22,533 bases of DNA from a virus. The translations under genes were made by a program, and so were the position numbers. The stretch is taken from the IMG/VR virus record IMGVR_UViG_3300043775_000619, positions 1 through 22,533 of that record; one strand, given 5' to 3'. This document shows, piece after piece, positions 13,140 to 17,979 of the stretch. Within the stretch, counting starts at the first letter, position 1, and every line of letters starts with the position of its first letter. The notes under the pieces are model-generated. The model was not told the origin of the DNA and did no database searches. It saw only the letters and a program-made list of their open reading frames with translations.

Positions 13140-13756
13140 TATATGTTTCCCCATTGATTTGCCATAGCGTCAGCAATACCTTGAAATGTTTTGTTTCTTA
13201 CTTTTTTAATCTCTGCCGATCCGTAAGCTAATTTTTTACCATCAGCACCTACTGGATCACACATCCAAGATGCCATTTTTTTACCAGTTGGAGTTATGTA
13301 AAAGTCACCTTTGCCAACAACATTTGTGTGTTGAAGTAATGGTAAATTTTTAAGCCATAAGCAAGTTGTTTTTTGTGCTTCGTGACCAAAGTGCCAAGGC
13401 TGAATAATTTGACTAGGTTTTTTATGTATAGAACTCATTATGCCAACTGGATTTTCAACGCTAATCTTTTCAATAGGCGCATTTACCATTTGCATAAAAA
13501 AGTCTATACCTTGTTGCTGTCTGCCATCTTTACGCTTTTGTTCAAAATGCCTAGCACCACTTACGGCAAGATGGGTGCATGGTGGAAAAGCAATAAGCAT
13601 ATCCCATCCGTCTGCCAATATATCCATTACATCGCCTTGGTAATGTTGTCCAGGCAATTCTGTTGGCTCAATATCACAAGACCAAGCATCATGGCCAAGC
13701 TTTGCAAACGCTTCTCTTACTGTGCCACTAAACTCACAAGCTATTAAAACTTTCAT
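13139..13756 (-). CDS. C5-cytosine methyltransferase-like protein
   Basis: The ATG at 13756 is preceded by ACAGGATTGAT, a fair ribosome-binding site; the earlier in-frame ATG at 13807 lies inside ninB and lacks one. The 205-residue protein opens MKVLIACEFSGTVREAF, a motif I-like SAM-binding loop. It has PPC at 58-60 in 'I-A-F-P-P-C-T-H-L-A' (motif IV, catalytic Cys60) and VENP at 100-103 (motif VI). It is much shorter than host Dcm enzymes and lacks an obvious target-recognition domain. Such compact relatives are common in phage recombination clusters; activity is plausible but unproven. With the adenine-type enzyme at 10265-11452 the phage carries two DNA methylases. Confidence 0.82.
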   Translation of the reverse strand: MKVLIACEFSGTVREAFAKLGHDAWSCDIEPTELPGQHYQGDVMDILADGWDMLIAFPPCTHLAVSGARHFEQKRKDGRQQQGIDFFMQMVNAPIEKISVENPVGIMSSIHKKPSQIIQPWHFGHEAQKTTCLWLKNLPLLQHTNVVGKGDFYITPTGKKMASWMCDPVGADGKKLAYGSAEIKKVRNKTFQGIADAMANQWGNI

Positions 13757-13757
13757 A

Positions 13758-14081
13758 TCAATCCTGTAAATAAACACCACGCACAGCGCAGTATCGTTCA
13801 ACTTCATTCATAAAATTGTTAAGTTCTTCTACGCTTAAATCAGCAGTAGACTTTAAAGCATATATTGTTCGTCCATCAGGTGCTGTAAATTCATTGTAAC
13901 CCAACCACTGATCCTTAGCCATTACCTTCCACCACTGGTGCGGATGGTGTAACCCATCTTTACCTTTTAAGCTTTCAGCCATTAATTGAAACAACTTATG
14001 TAGCCTTGAATTTTGGGGTAATGACCGTCTTTGACTTTGACCGCACAATTGACAGACTTTCGGTTGGCTTTTCTGCAACAT
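13758..14081 (-). CDS. ninB: NinB-like recombination protein
   Basis: The ATG at 14081 follows a strong AGGAGG ribosome-binding site. The 107-residue product starts with a CQLCGQ zinc-knuckle-like pair, then 'R-S-L-P-Q-N-S-R-L-H-K-L-F' (19-31), a conserved NinB/Orf feature, 'W-K-V-M-A-K-D-Q-W-L' (51-60), KSTADLSVEELNNFMNEVE (77-95) and a terminal 'C-A-V-R-G-V-Y'. NinB (lambda Orf) binds single-strand binding protein and helps load recombinases. The phage also carries an Erf annealing protein on the other strand, a natural partner. The N-terminal 86 bases overlap the 76-residue gene in another frame. Confidence 0.82.
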   Translation of the reverse strand: MLQKSQPKVCQLCGQSQRRSLPQNSRLHKLFQLMAESLKGKDGLHHPHQWWKVMAKDQWLGYNEFTAPDGRTIYALKSTADLSVEELNNFMNEVERYCAVRGVYLQD

Positions 14082-14226
14082 ATAGTGTTGCCTCCTTGTA
14101 ATTTGAATCTTCGTATTCTTGCTTCCAGCCTTTACCTATATAAACTTTACCTTCATTGGTAACAACTTTCCATTCTTCAGCATTGTTGCCAAAATGCTTG
14201 TAAAACTCTGTTTCACTAAATTTCAT
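13996..14226 (-). CDS. Hypothetical protein, 76 residues, overlapping ninB
   Basis: The ATG at 14226 is preceded by AGGATACAGAT, an acceptable ribosome-binding site. The product is MKFSETEFYKHFGNNAEEWK and so on, with aromatic and charged residues, 'G-K-V-Y-I-G-K-G-W' (26-34) and a basic C-terminus (RSKSKTVITPKFKAT). It has no recognised family. The last 86 bases run through the ninB start in a different frame, including the ninB ribosome-binding site, so the two are translationally linked. The upstream region carries a tandem copy of its ribosome-binding site and start. The long overlap is the main doubt. Confidence 0.55.
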   Translation of the reverse strand: MKFSETEFYKHFGNNAEEWKVVTNEGKVYIGKGWKQEYEDSNYKEATLYVAEKPTESLSIVRSKSKTVITPKFKAT

Positions 14227-14280
14227 ATCTGTATCCTATAATTTACACAATTTCATATTTGTATCCTATGGTTTACACAA
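14221..14280 (-). repeat. 30-bp tandem duplication of a translation start
   Basis: Units 14221-14250 and 14251-14280 match at 27 of 30 positions. Each contains AGGATACA(G/A)ATATGAAA on the minus strand, that is a ribosome-binding site and ATG. The copy nearer the gene starts the 76-residue ORF. The upstream copy encodes a 6-codon peptide MKLCKL (14256-14236) whose TAG overlaps the second ribosome-binding site. Confidence 0.8.
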
Positions 14281-14416
14281 ATAGTTCAAAACTAAACTAA
14301 AAGTGTAGACTTACGCATAAAATTAAACTTAAACATTCGCAGACAATGCGCATCAATTCCTCTGAAACCCTTATACAGACTTGATTAGACCGAATTAAAG
14401 TGAAAAAAGTGATATA

Positions 14417-14635
14417 TCAAACGCTAGTTCCAAGGTAAGTAGCCTTTACACCATTACTAAACTGCACTTCTACAGCACAATCTTGTGCGTTGCTTCCATT
14501 AAAAAGCTTCCACACACCAAATCCCATAGAAACTACAGCAATAAATAGCAATGTTGCCACAATCACTACGGCTCTATCACCAGCTCTACTACAATTACAG
14601 TTACGGCCTTGATTACAGTTTTGATTACATGGCAT
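14417..14635 (-). CDS. Cys-rich small membrane protein, 72 residues
   Basis: The N-terminus is MPCNQNCNQGRNCNCSRAGD, with four Cys in a Cx3Cx5CxC spacing, followed by one transmembrane segment (about 23-44: VVIVATLLFIAVVSMGFGVW) and a short C-terminal tail with one Cys. The small 'C-N-Q-N-C-N-Q-G-R-x-C' opening recurs in many phage genomes, but I know of no function. By the positive-inside rule the orientation is unclear. It follows the helicase gene by 9 bases. After it a 190-base gap (14227-14416) holds only the duplicated start region and a weak inverted repeat CGCA-N5-TGCG near 14337-14349. Confidence 0.65.
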   Translation of the reverse strand: MPCNQNCNQGRNCNCSRAGDRAVVIVATLLFIAVVSMGFGVWKLFNGSNAQDCAVEVQFSNGVKATYLGTSV

Positions 14636-14644
14636 ATCAATCTC

Positions 14645-15613
14645 CTAAAATTTTAATTGCCACACTTTTTCGTGTTGGCTTCCCTTGTATCGCATAGACG
14701 CTGCATCAAACCACAATGCAATCTCGCCTTCCCATTCACCATGACGCTGCTTGTCACATATCAACAAGCAATCAGGTGCGTTTAACTCTTCTTCTTTCGC
14801 CTTGCCACTACGAATTAACTTTTCTTTTTTCTTGTTACGCCAAACAGTCATCACATTGTCTACCTGGTTAGTAATGTCTGCTGAGCCAGCCACATCCATT
14901 TTATTCGGTGGGCTAAACTCATCCTCGCCTTTACGGCTGTGAGCAATCAAATGCACATGGACATTTAAATCCCTAGCTGCTGCACAAAGCTTATCCAAGA
15001 ACTCCTTTTGAGCGTTCATGTCATCAGACCTTACACCGCACTTCATTAAGCTGTCAATCACAAAATGCTGCACACCTAGCGTTTCAGCCACATAATATAA
15101 AACAGCAATTACACGCTCACCGTTTACAGTACCTTGCTGGTCATACATATACAACCTGTTATCTAAAAAAGTAAAGTATTCACCAATAAACTTCTCTGTC
15201 GGTTTCTCTGTCCCTGTGGCCTGTCTAGTCATGCGCTGTAAGGTTGAATATGGGTGCATCTCAAACGAAGCCACACATACCTTAAAATCCTGCTGCACGA
15301 TAGAGTTGATTACCTGGCCAACTAGCTGGCTTTTACCATGGCCGTTAATACCTGACCACAAACTTACCTCACCTAAACGCAACCTAAACTGGTCAAAGGT
15401 CTTTTCCCAAGGCAACTTAACACCTTGCATCTGCTCGTCTTTGTAGAAGTAGTCTATAACCTCTAACTGATACTGGCTTGCAGACTTAACATTAGCCTTG
15501 TCTTCTTCCCTGGCTTTCATAAAGCCTTCAAAGTCAACCTTAGGCAACATCATGCTTGCTCGTTTGCGCCTGGCCTCGTCTAAAGCCGTAGCGCCTCTCT
15601 CTAGGTTACTCAT
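14645..15613 (-). CDS. DnaB/Twinkle-type replicative helicase
   Basis: The 322-residue RecA-fold ATPase has Walker A GINGHGKS (88-95), an SFEMHP segment with a catalytic-type Glu118, Walker B HFVIDSLM (183-190), 'H-L-I-A-H-S-R-K-G' (221-229) and a C-terminal KQRHGEWEG with a candidate Arg finger near 290. There is no primase or DnaB N-terminal domain, so it resembles the helicase half of T7 gp4 type proteins. It would unwind the phage fork as a hexamer. Its start overlaps the CHC2 gene by 8 bases, a coupling that suggests the two products act together. The motifs are intact. Confidence 0.88.
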   Translation of the reverse strand: MSNLERGATALDEARRKRASMMLPKVDFEGFMKAREEDKANVKSASQYQLEVIDYFYKDEQMQGVKLPWEKTFDQFRLRLGEVSLWSGINGHGKSQLVGQVINSIVQQDFKVCVASFEMHPYSTLQRMTRQATGTEKPTEKFIGEYFTFLDNRLYMYDQQGTVNGERVIAVLYYVAETLGVQHFVIDSLMKCGVRSDDMNAQKEFLDKLCAAARDLNVHVHLIAHSRKGEDEFSPPNKMDVAGSADITNQVDNVMTVWRNKKKEKLIRSGKAKEEELNAPDCLLICDKQRHGEWEGEIALWFDAASMRYKGSQHEKVWQLKF

Positions 15614-16010
15614 AATCTACCGCCTCTCTAATTCTTTCGTAAGCTAACTGTAAACGCTGTAAGTCAGTTTCGTCAAGCGGTTTATTTTTCTTTAACTCAA
15701 ATGCAGCTAGGAGAACGATTTGCGACTCATACTTGATAGCTTCCAAGATGTCTGTGGCGTAAAACTTCTTCTTAACTGGTGCTTTGTGATGCACTTGCTC
15801 TGGAAATAAATCACCTATGTCAACACCTATTGCCCCGACAACATCAATAGCACTGCACCCTGCAAAGCAATGCAATAGTATGTGGCCGTCTGCTTCCTCT
15901 TTAATGGATAGGCTAGGGCTTTTGTCATCGTGAGCTGGGCAGCACGCTAGGTAAGAGTTGCGACCAGTAGACTTAACCTTGTTTAAACGGCCTAATAGAT
16001 TGTTAATCAT
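15606..16010 (-). CDS. CHC2 zinc-finger primase-like protein without Toprim domain
   Basis: The 134-residue protein begins with a primase zinc finger: 'C-C-P-A-H-D-D-K-S-P-S-L' (Cys24, His27) and LLHCFAGC (Cys48, Cys52), as in DnaG and T7 gp4 N-termini. The remaining 80 residues are helical and contain none of the catalytic Toprim motifs. It therefore could recognise a priming or origin sequence but not synthesise RNA unaided, unless another protein supplies the polymerase. It lies between the initiator-like gene (one-base overlap) and the helicase (8-base overlap). Confidence 0.85.
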   Translation of the reverse strand: MINNLLGRLNKVKSTGRNSYLACCPAHDDKSPSLSIKEEADGHILLHCFAGCSAIDVVGAIGVDIGDLFPEQVHHKAPVKKKFYATDILEAIKYESQIVLLAAFELKKNKPLDETDLQRLQLAYERIREAVDYE

Positions 16011-16666
16011 TATAAAGCCCTATCAATCATGTCTTGCAAACTATCTTTTTTTGGTTTTTCTTTTTCTACCCATGACGCATCAAATCCAGTCCATCCACGC
16101 TCACAACATCTAATAATTGCTTGCTCTGGAGTCCAGTCTATTTTTTCAGCTTCACGAACAATAGCTTTAAAAGCTCTTTCAGTAACGGGTTTCTTTTTAC
16201 CCCTAATAGCTTGCCATTCTTCAAATAATTCTTCAGGAATAGGTGGAATATATCTAATCTCTTCTCTTCTCTTCTCTTCTCTTACCTCGGATATTCTCGG
16301 GACACTCTCGGGACACTCTCGGGACATCTTGTATCTCATTGAATCTCTTAAGATTTGTTGTGTGTATTCGTCTGCTCTAGTTGCCATTTTCAAACAGCTA
16401 ATTACACCATCAATATCCTCAAATAATTCCAATTCAACCATGTAAGTCATAATATGCTGCACTAAATCGCTGCTTAATTTAAAATCATCAGCTATTAATT
16501 CTGCATCGTGTTCTAGCTCAAAGGTTAAGTTATGCTTTTCAACATTCCTAGCAATTAGCTCTAGACAATACCAATATATGCCGTAACCTTGTGCGCCATA
16601 CTTTAATCTTAATTTTTTAAGCTTGGCATCATTGCTTGCATCTGAATCATGCTTAAACCATTTCAT
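16010..16666 (-). CDS. DUF4373-type replication initiator-like protein
   Basis: The ATG at 16666 has a TGGAGAAAA ribosome-binding site. An in-frame extension to 16744 would read through the terminator hairpin and is rejected. The 218-residue protein opens MKWFKHDSDASNDAKLKKLR, then 'Y-G-A-Q-G-Y-G-I-Y-W-Y-C-L-E' (23-36), the DUF4373/replisome-organiser N-terminus, a winged-helix fold. The hinge (about 112-140) is encoded by DNA iterons and reads 'M-S-R-E-C-P-E-S' and 'R-E-E-K-R-R-E-E-I-R'. The C-terminal module 'F-E-E-W-Q-A-I-R-G' to 'R-G-W-T-G-F-D' is typical of phage replication proteins. Initiator with an internal origin, followed by a zinc finger and helicase, parallels lambda O and P. The role is inferred from layout and family resemblance. 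Confidence 0.8.
   Translation of the reverse strand: MKWFKHDSDASNDAKLKKLRLKYGAQGYGIYWYCLELIARNVEKHNLTFELEHDAELIADDFKLSSDLVQHIMTYMVELELFEDIDGVISCLKMATRADEYTQQILRDSMRYKMSRECPESVPRISEVREEKRREEIRYIPPIPEELFEEWQAIRGKKKPVTERAFKAIVREAEKIDWTPEQAIIRCCERGWTGFDASWVEKEKPKKDSLQDMIDRAL
16261..16280 (-). repeat. CTTCT pentamer tract
   Basis: Four perfect CTTCT units, flanked by partial copies on both sides (TCT before, CTTAC after), encode the Arg/Glu-rich hinge of the initiator. It lies 14 bases from the 11-bp iterons, giving a strand-asymmetric purine/pyrimidine tract as found at some origins. Confidence 0.75.
16295..16327 (-). repeat. Three 11-bp iterons, candidate replication origin
   Basis: TCTCGGGACAC occurs at 16295-16305 and 16306-16316, and a third copy with a final T at 16317-16327. 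A degenerate copy precedes them (about 16284-16294). The 11-bp period matches one DNA turn and is not a multiple of three, so each unit encodes different residues. This indicates selection on DNA, as for the O-binding iterons inside lambda O. Confidence 0.75.
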
Positions 16667-16677
16667 TAGTTTTCTCC

Positions 16678-16726
16678 AAAAAAAAGGGCTGCTACCTAGG
16701 TGGGACAAGCACCTAAATAACAACCC
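16678..16726 (-). terminator. Strong intrinsic terminator before replication operon
   Basis: On the minus strand GGGTTGTTATTTAGGTG (16726-16710) pairs along all 17 positions (four G-U) with 16702-16686 around a 7-base loop, followed by eight T (16685-16678). The ribosome-binding site of the initiator gene starts immediately after the T-run. Transcripts from the promoter at 16790 must read through it to express the operon. Confidence 0.9.
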
Positions 16727-16772
16727 TGATACCAGAGGCATCAATAATCACGACTTCTTGTCCAAGCCATTA

Positions 16773-16778
16773 TTCATA
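16773..16778 (-). promoter_or_regulatory. -10-like element downstream of replication promoter (candidate pause site)
   Basis: The minus-strand sequence TGG-TATGAA places a -10-like hexamer with its own TGG prefix 11 bases after the -10 box. This is exactly the spacing seen at the other minus promoter. It is weaker than that at 11603-11608. Confidence 0.4.
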
Positions 16779-16789
16779 CCACTACCGAC

Positions 16790-16818
16790 ATGCTACCACA
16801 AATGGCATTAAAAGTCAA
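16790..16818 (-). promoter_or_regulatory. Sigma-70 promoter for replication operon
   Basis: On the minus strand: -35 TTGACT (16818-16813), a 17-bp spacer ending CCATTTGTGG, and -10 TAGCAT (16795-16790) with a TGG extension. TTTGTGGTA at the spacer/-10 junction is identical to the late promoter. It is divergent from the plus promoter at 16863-16890. Confidence 0.75.
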
Positions 16819-16838
16819 GGTATATATGTTTTAAATAA

Positions 16839-16855
16839 TTACAAAATAATTGTAA
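16839..16855. promoter_or_regulatory. Operator-like palindrome between divergent promoters
   Basis: TTACAA and TTGTAA are perfect 6-bp arms around AATAA. It lies 8 bases before the plus-strand -35 box and 20 bases upstream of the minus-strand -35, a natural repressor or activator site. No candidate repressor gene is visible in the window. Confidence 0.45.
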
Positions 16856-16862
16856 ATAATGC

Positions 16863-16890
16863 TTGACAGCTTCCAAGGCTGGAATATAAT
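16863..16890 (+). promoter_or_regulatory. Consensus promoter of plus-strand operon with internal palindrome
   Basis: TTGACA (16863-16868), a 16-bp spacer and TATAAT (16885-16890) are both perfect consensus boxes. The spacer contains TTCCA-AGGC-TGGAA (16871-16884), a possible operator covering the polymerase site. The leader is short (about 24 bases), with CGGAGATTAAC before the ATG at 16921. Confidence 0.88.
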
Positions 16891-16920
16891 GTCTACATCA
16901 ACAACGCAACGGAGATTAAC

Positions 16921-17250
16921 ATGAATTTAGATACAGCAATTATTTACAGCTCAAACCCACATCTACGAGGCAAAACATTTGATGTGTACTGGGAATTATT
17001 AGAAGGTCAATCAAAGGTTATGATTCCCGATGACATTGTTGTTAAGTCTTTAGAAAAACAAGATGACGCAGAAAATCTTTTAATTGGTTTAGATGCACAA
17101 TCTGTTAAAGATGTAACTCGTTCTGTTTACGATGTAGTTATAAAACGCCATTTAGCTAATTACATGAGCCAATTTACACCTGAGCAACTTCGTGCAAATG
17201 ATAATGCTGTAGCTGCTTATAACACTTCAAAAGGATGGACAAATGACTGA
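16921..17250 (+). CDS. Hypothetical early protein, 109 residues
   Basis: This is the first gene behind the strong plus promoter, with GGAG spaced 6 bases from the ATG. The soluble product begins MNLDTAIIYSSNPHLRGKTF and has mixed acidic and helical segments (for example EKQDDAENLLIGLDAQSVKD, then VTRSVYDVVIKRHLANYM). It ends 'Y-N-T-S-K-G-W-T-N-D'. No motif is recognised. As the promoter-proximal early gene it could be a host-takeover or regulatory protein, but there is no sequence proof. Its ribosome-binding region is perfectly complementary over 12 nt to the leader RNA at 11556-11567. Confidence 0.7.
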   Translation: MNLDTAIIYSSNPHLRGKTFDVYWELLEGQSKVMIPDDIVVKSLEKQDDAENLLIGLDAQSVKDVTRSVYDVVIKRHLANYMSQFTPEQLRANDNAVAAYNTSKGWTND

Positions 17251-17359
17251 TTACAAAAACTACAAACCTAAAACAGACCTAACACCATGGATAGAAGGCA
17301 TTTGTTTTGTCGGTGTAGTATTGCTTTCAATTTTTCTATATTTGCTATTGGTGGCTTAA
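17243..17359 (+). CDS. Small single-pass membrane protein, 38 residues
   Basis: The ATG at 17243 overlaps the previous stop (TGA 17248-17250), and AAGGATGG lies just upstream. The product has a charged N-terminus (MTDYKNYKPKTDLTPW) and one hydrophobic helix, residues about 19-38 (ICFVGVVLLSIFLYLLLV). It ends 1 base before the next ATG. Spacing and coding style fit the operon; its function is unknown. Confidence 0.6.
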   Translation: MTDYKNYKPKTDLTPWIEGICFVGVVLLSIFLYLLLVA

Positions 17360-17360
17360 C

Positions 17361-17555
17361 ATGACATTTCCTAAAAACATAGATTGGGAAGCTACAGAAG
17401 AAAAGCATGAAGCTGCGTTTTGGAACTGGTGCTTAGGTGAGGGCTACCATAACGAGGATTACATTTTAGATAACTATGGAGATTTGTTTGAGAGTTTTGC
17501 AGACGGTCTTAACGAGGAGGACTTTGTATATGAGCCAGCAACAATACCAGGCTGA
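17361..17555 (+). CDS. Acidic hypothetical protein, 64 residues
   Basis: The sequence begins MTFPKNIDWEATEEKHEAAF and is very acidic and aromatic-rich, with clusters WNWC, 'E-G-Y-H-N-E-D-Y' and 'L-N-E-E-D-F-V-Y-E'. Small, strongly acidic early phage proteins sometimes mimic DNA or inhibit host factors; nothing here proves it. It follows the membrane-peptide gene by one base, and its C-terminal 26 bases overlap the next start (17530). Confidence 0.6.
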   Translation: MTFPKNIDWEATEEKHEAAFWNWCLGEGYHNEDYILDNYGDLFESFADGLNEEDFVYEPATIPG

Positions 17556-17712
17556 AGTAATGGACGAGTTAGAAATGCAGGAGTATAATACCAACTTTGG
17601 AATAGGAGATAGTAGTGTCAATTTACACGGTAGAAGAAATAGCAGCGCAGATGGGCAAGTCAGGTCGCTGGGTGAGGTATCTTTGCTCACACGGCAAACT
17701 AAAGGCCGTTAA
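17530..17712 (+). CDS. Hypothetical protein, up to 60 residues, overlapping an HTH gene
   Basis: The ATG at 17530 has a good GAGGAGG ribosome-binding site 9 bases away. The first 27 residues (MSQQQYQAEVMDELEMQEYN and 'T-N-F-G-I-G-D') look natural. The rest ('N-L-H-G-R-R-N-S-S-A-D-G') runs through the HTH gene at 17615 in another frame and looks like a read-through. A single-base shift would end it at the TAG (17613-17615) overlapping the GTG start of the HTH gene, so a recent frameshift at the 3' end is possible. No family is recognised. Confidence 0.45.
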   Translation: MSQQQYQAEVMDELEMQEYNTNFGIGDSSVNLHGRRNSSADGQVRSLGEVSLLTRQTKGR

Positions 17713-17752
17713 GAAAGGCCATTCTTGGGTTATATTGGAGGCATGGAAATGA
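17615..17752 (+). CDS. Excisionase/MerR-type small HTH protein (GTG start)
   Basis: A GTG at 17615 with ATAGGAGATA just upstream opens a 45-residue frame: SIYTVEEIAAQMGKSGRWVR (2-21), then 'Y-L-C-S-H-G-K-L-K-A-V-K-K-G-H-S-W-V-I'. This is the HTH_17/excisionase layout: a 'Y-T-V-E-E-I-A' first helix, a recognition helix, then a wing with 'G-K-L-x-A-V-K-x-G' and a Trp. Such proteins bind and bend DNA as recombination directionality factors or small regulators. The stop TGA overlaps the next ATG (ATGA). No integrase lies in the window. The frame was overlooked because a longer ORF covers it. Confidence 0.75.
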   Translation: MSIYTVEEIAAQMGKSGRWVRYLCSHGKLKAVKKGHSWVILEAWK

Positions 17753-17979
17753 TTACGCATTTGCAATTGGAAGACGGTGTTACTTTAGAAGTTGAATACG
17801 ATTACGAGCAACCAACTTATGCTTACTTTGGTGATTTGGAAGCTTTAACAGAGCCTAGAGCAGAAACTAAATCAGCTTTGTTTTTGGGTGTAGATGTATT
17901 ACCTTTAATTCGAGCATTGGGCTTGTATAACGAGCTTAACTTAATTTTAGTGGCAAACATGGAGGCAATAGATGAGTAA
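17749..17979 (+). CDS. Hypothetical acidic protein, 76 residues
   Basis: The start was chosen at ATG 17749: GGAGG lies 7 bases upstream, and the ATG overlaps the HTH stop as ATGA. The product MITHLQLEDGVTLEVEYDYE has an early beta-rich part, 'Y-A-Y-F-G-D-L-E-A-L', and a C-terminal 'V-L-P-L-I-R-A-L-G-L-Y-N-E-L' helix. It is acidic and soluble with no motif. Its last 8 bases overlap the erf gene. Confidence 0.65.
   Translation: MITHLQLEDGVTLEVEYDYEQPTYAYFGDLEALTEPRAETKSALFLGVDVLPLIRALGLYNELNLILVANMEAIDE

Larger units (their letters stand above)
16678..16783 (-). ncRNA. Candidate terminated leader RNA (about 106 nt)
   Basis: It runs from the inferred start (about 16783) to the end of the terminator T-run. 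It is of similar length and position to the leader at 11520-11613. No convincing open reading frame with a ribosome-binding site is present. Whether it is a functional RNA or only an attenuated leader cannot be told from sequence. Confidence 0.4.

Noticed and set aside
13757-13807. Longer start for the C5-methylase-like gene (MKLNDTALCV)
   Set aside because: It lies inside ninB and has no ribosome-binding site; ATG 13756 with AGGA gives the natural family N-terminus.
16261-16327. CRISPR-like array
   Set aside because: Units are 11 bp and 5 bp with no spacers; they are tandem iterons inside a coding gene.
16664-16744. In-frame 26-codon N-terminal extension of the initiator gene (starting MMPLVSGLLF)
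   Set aside because: It runs through the 17-bp terminator stem and T-run, has no ribosome-binding site, and the family start MKWFKHDSD at 16666 has a good one.
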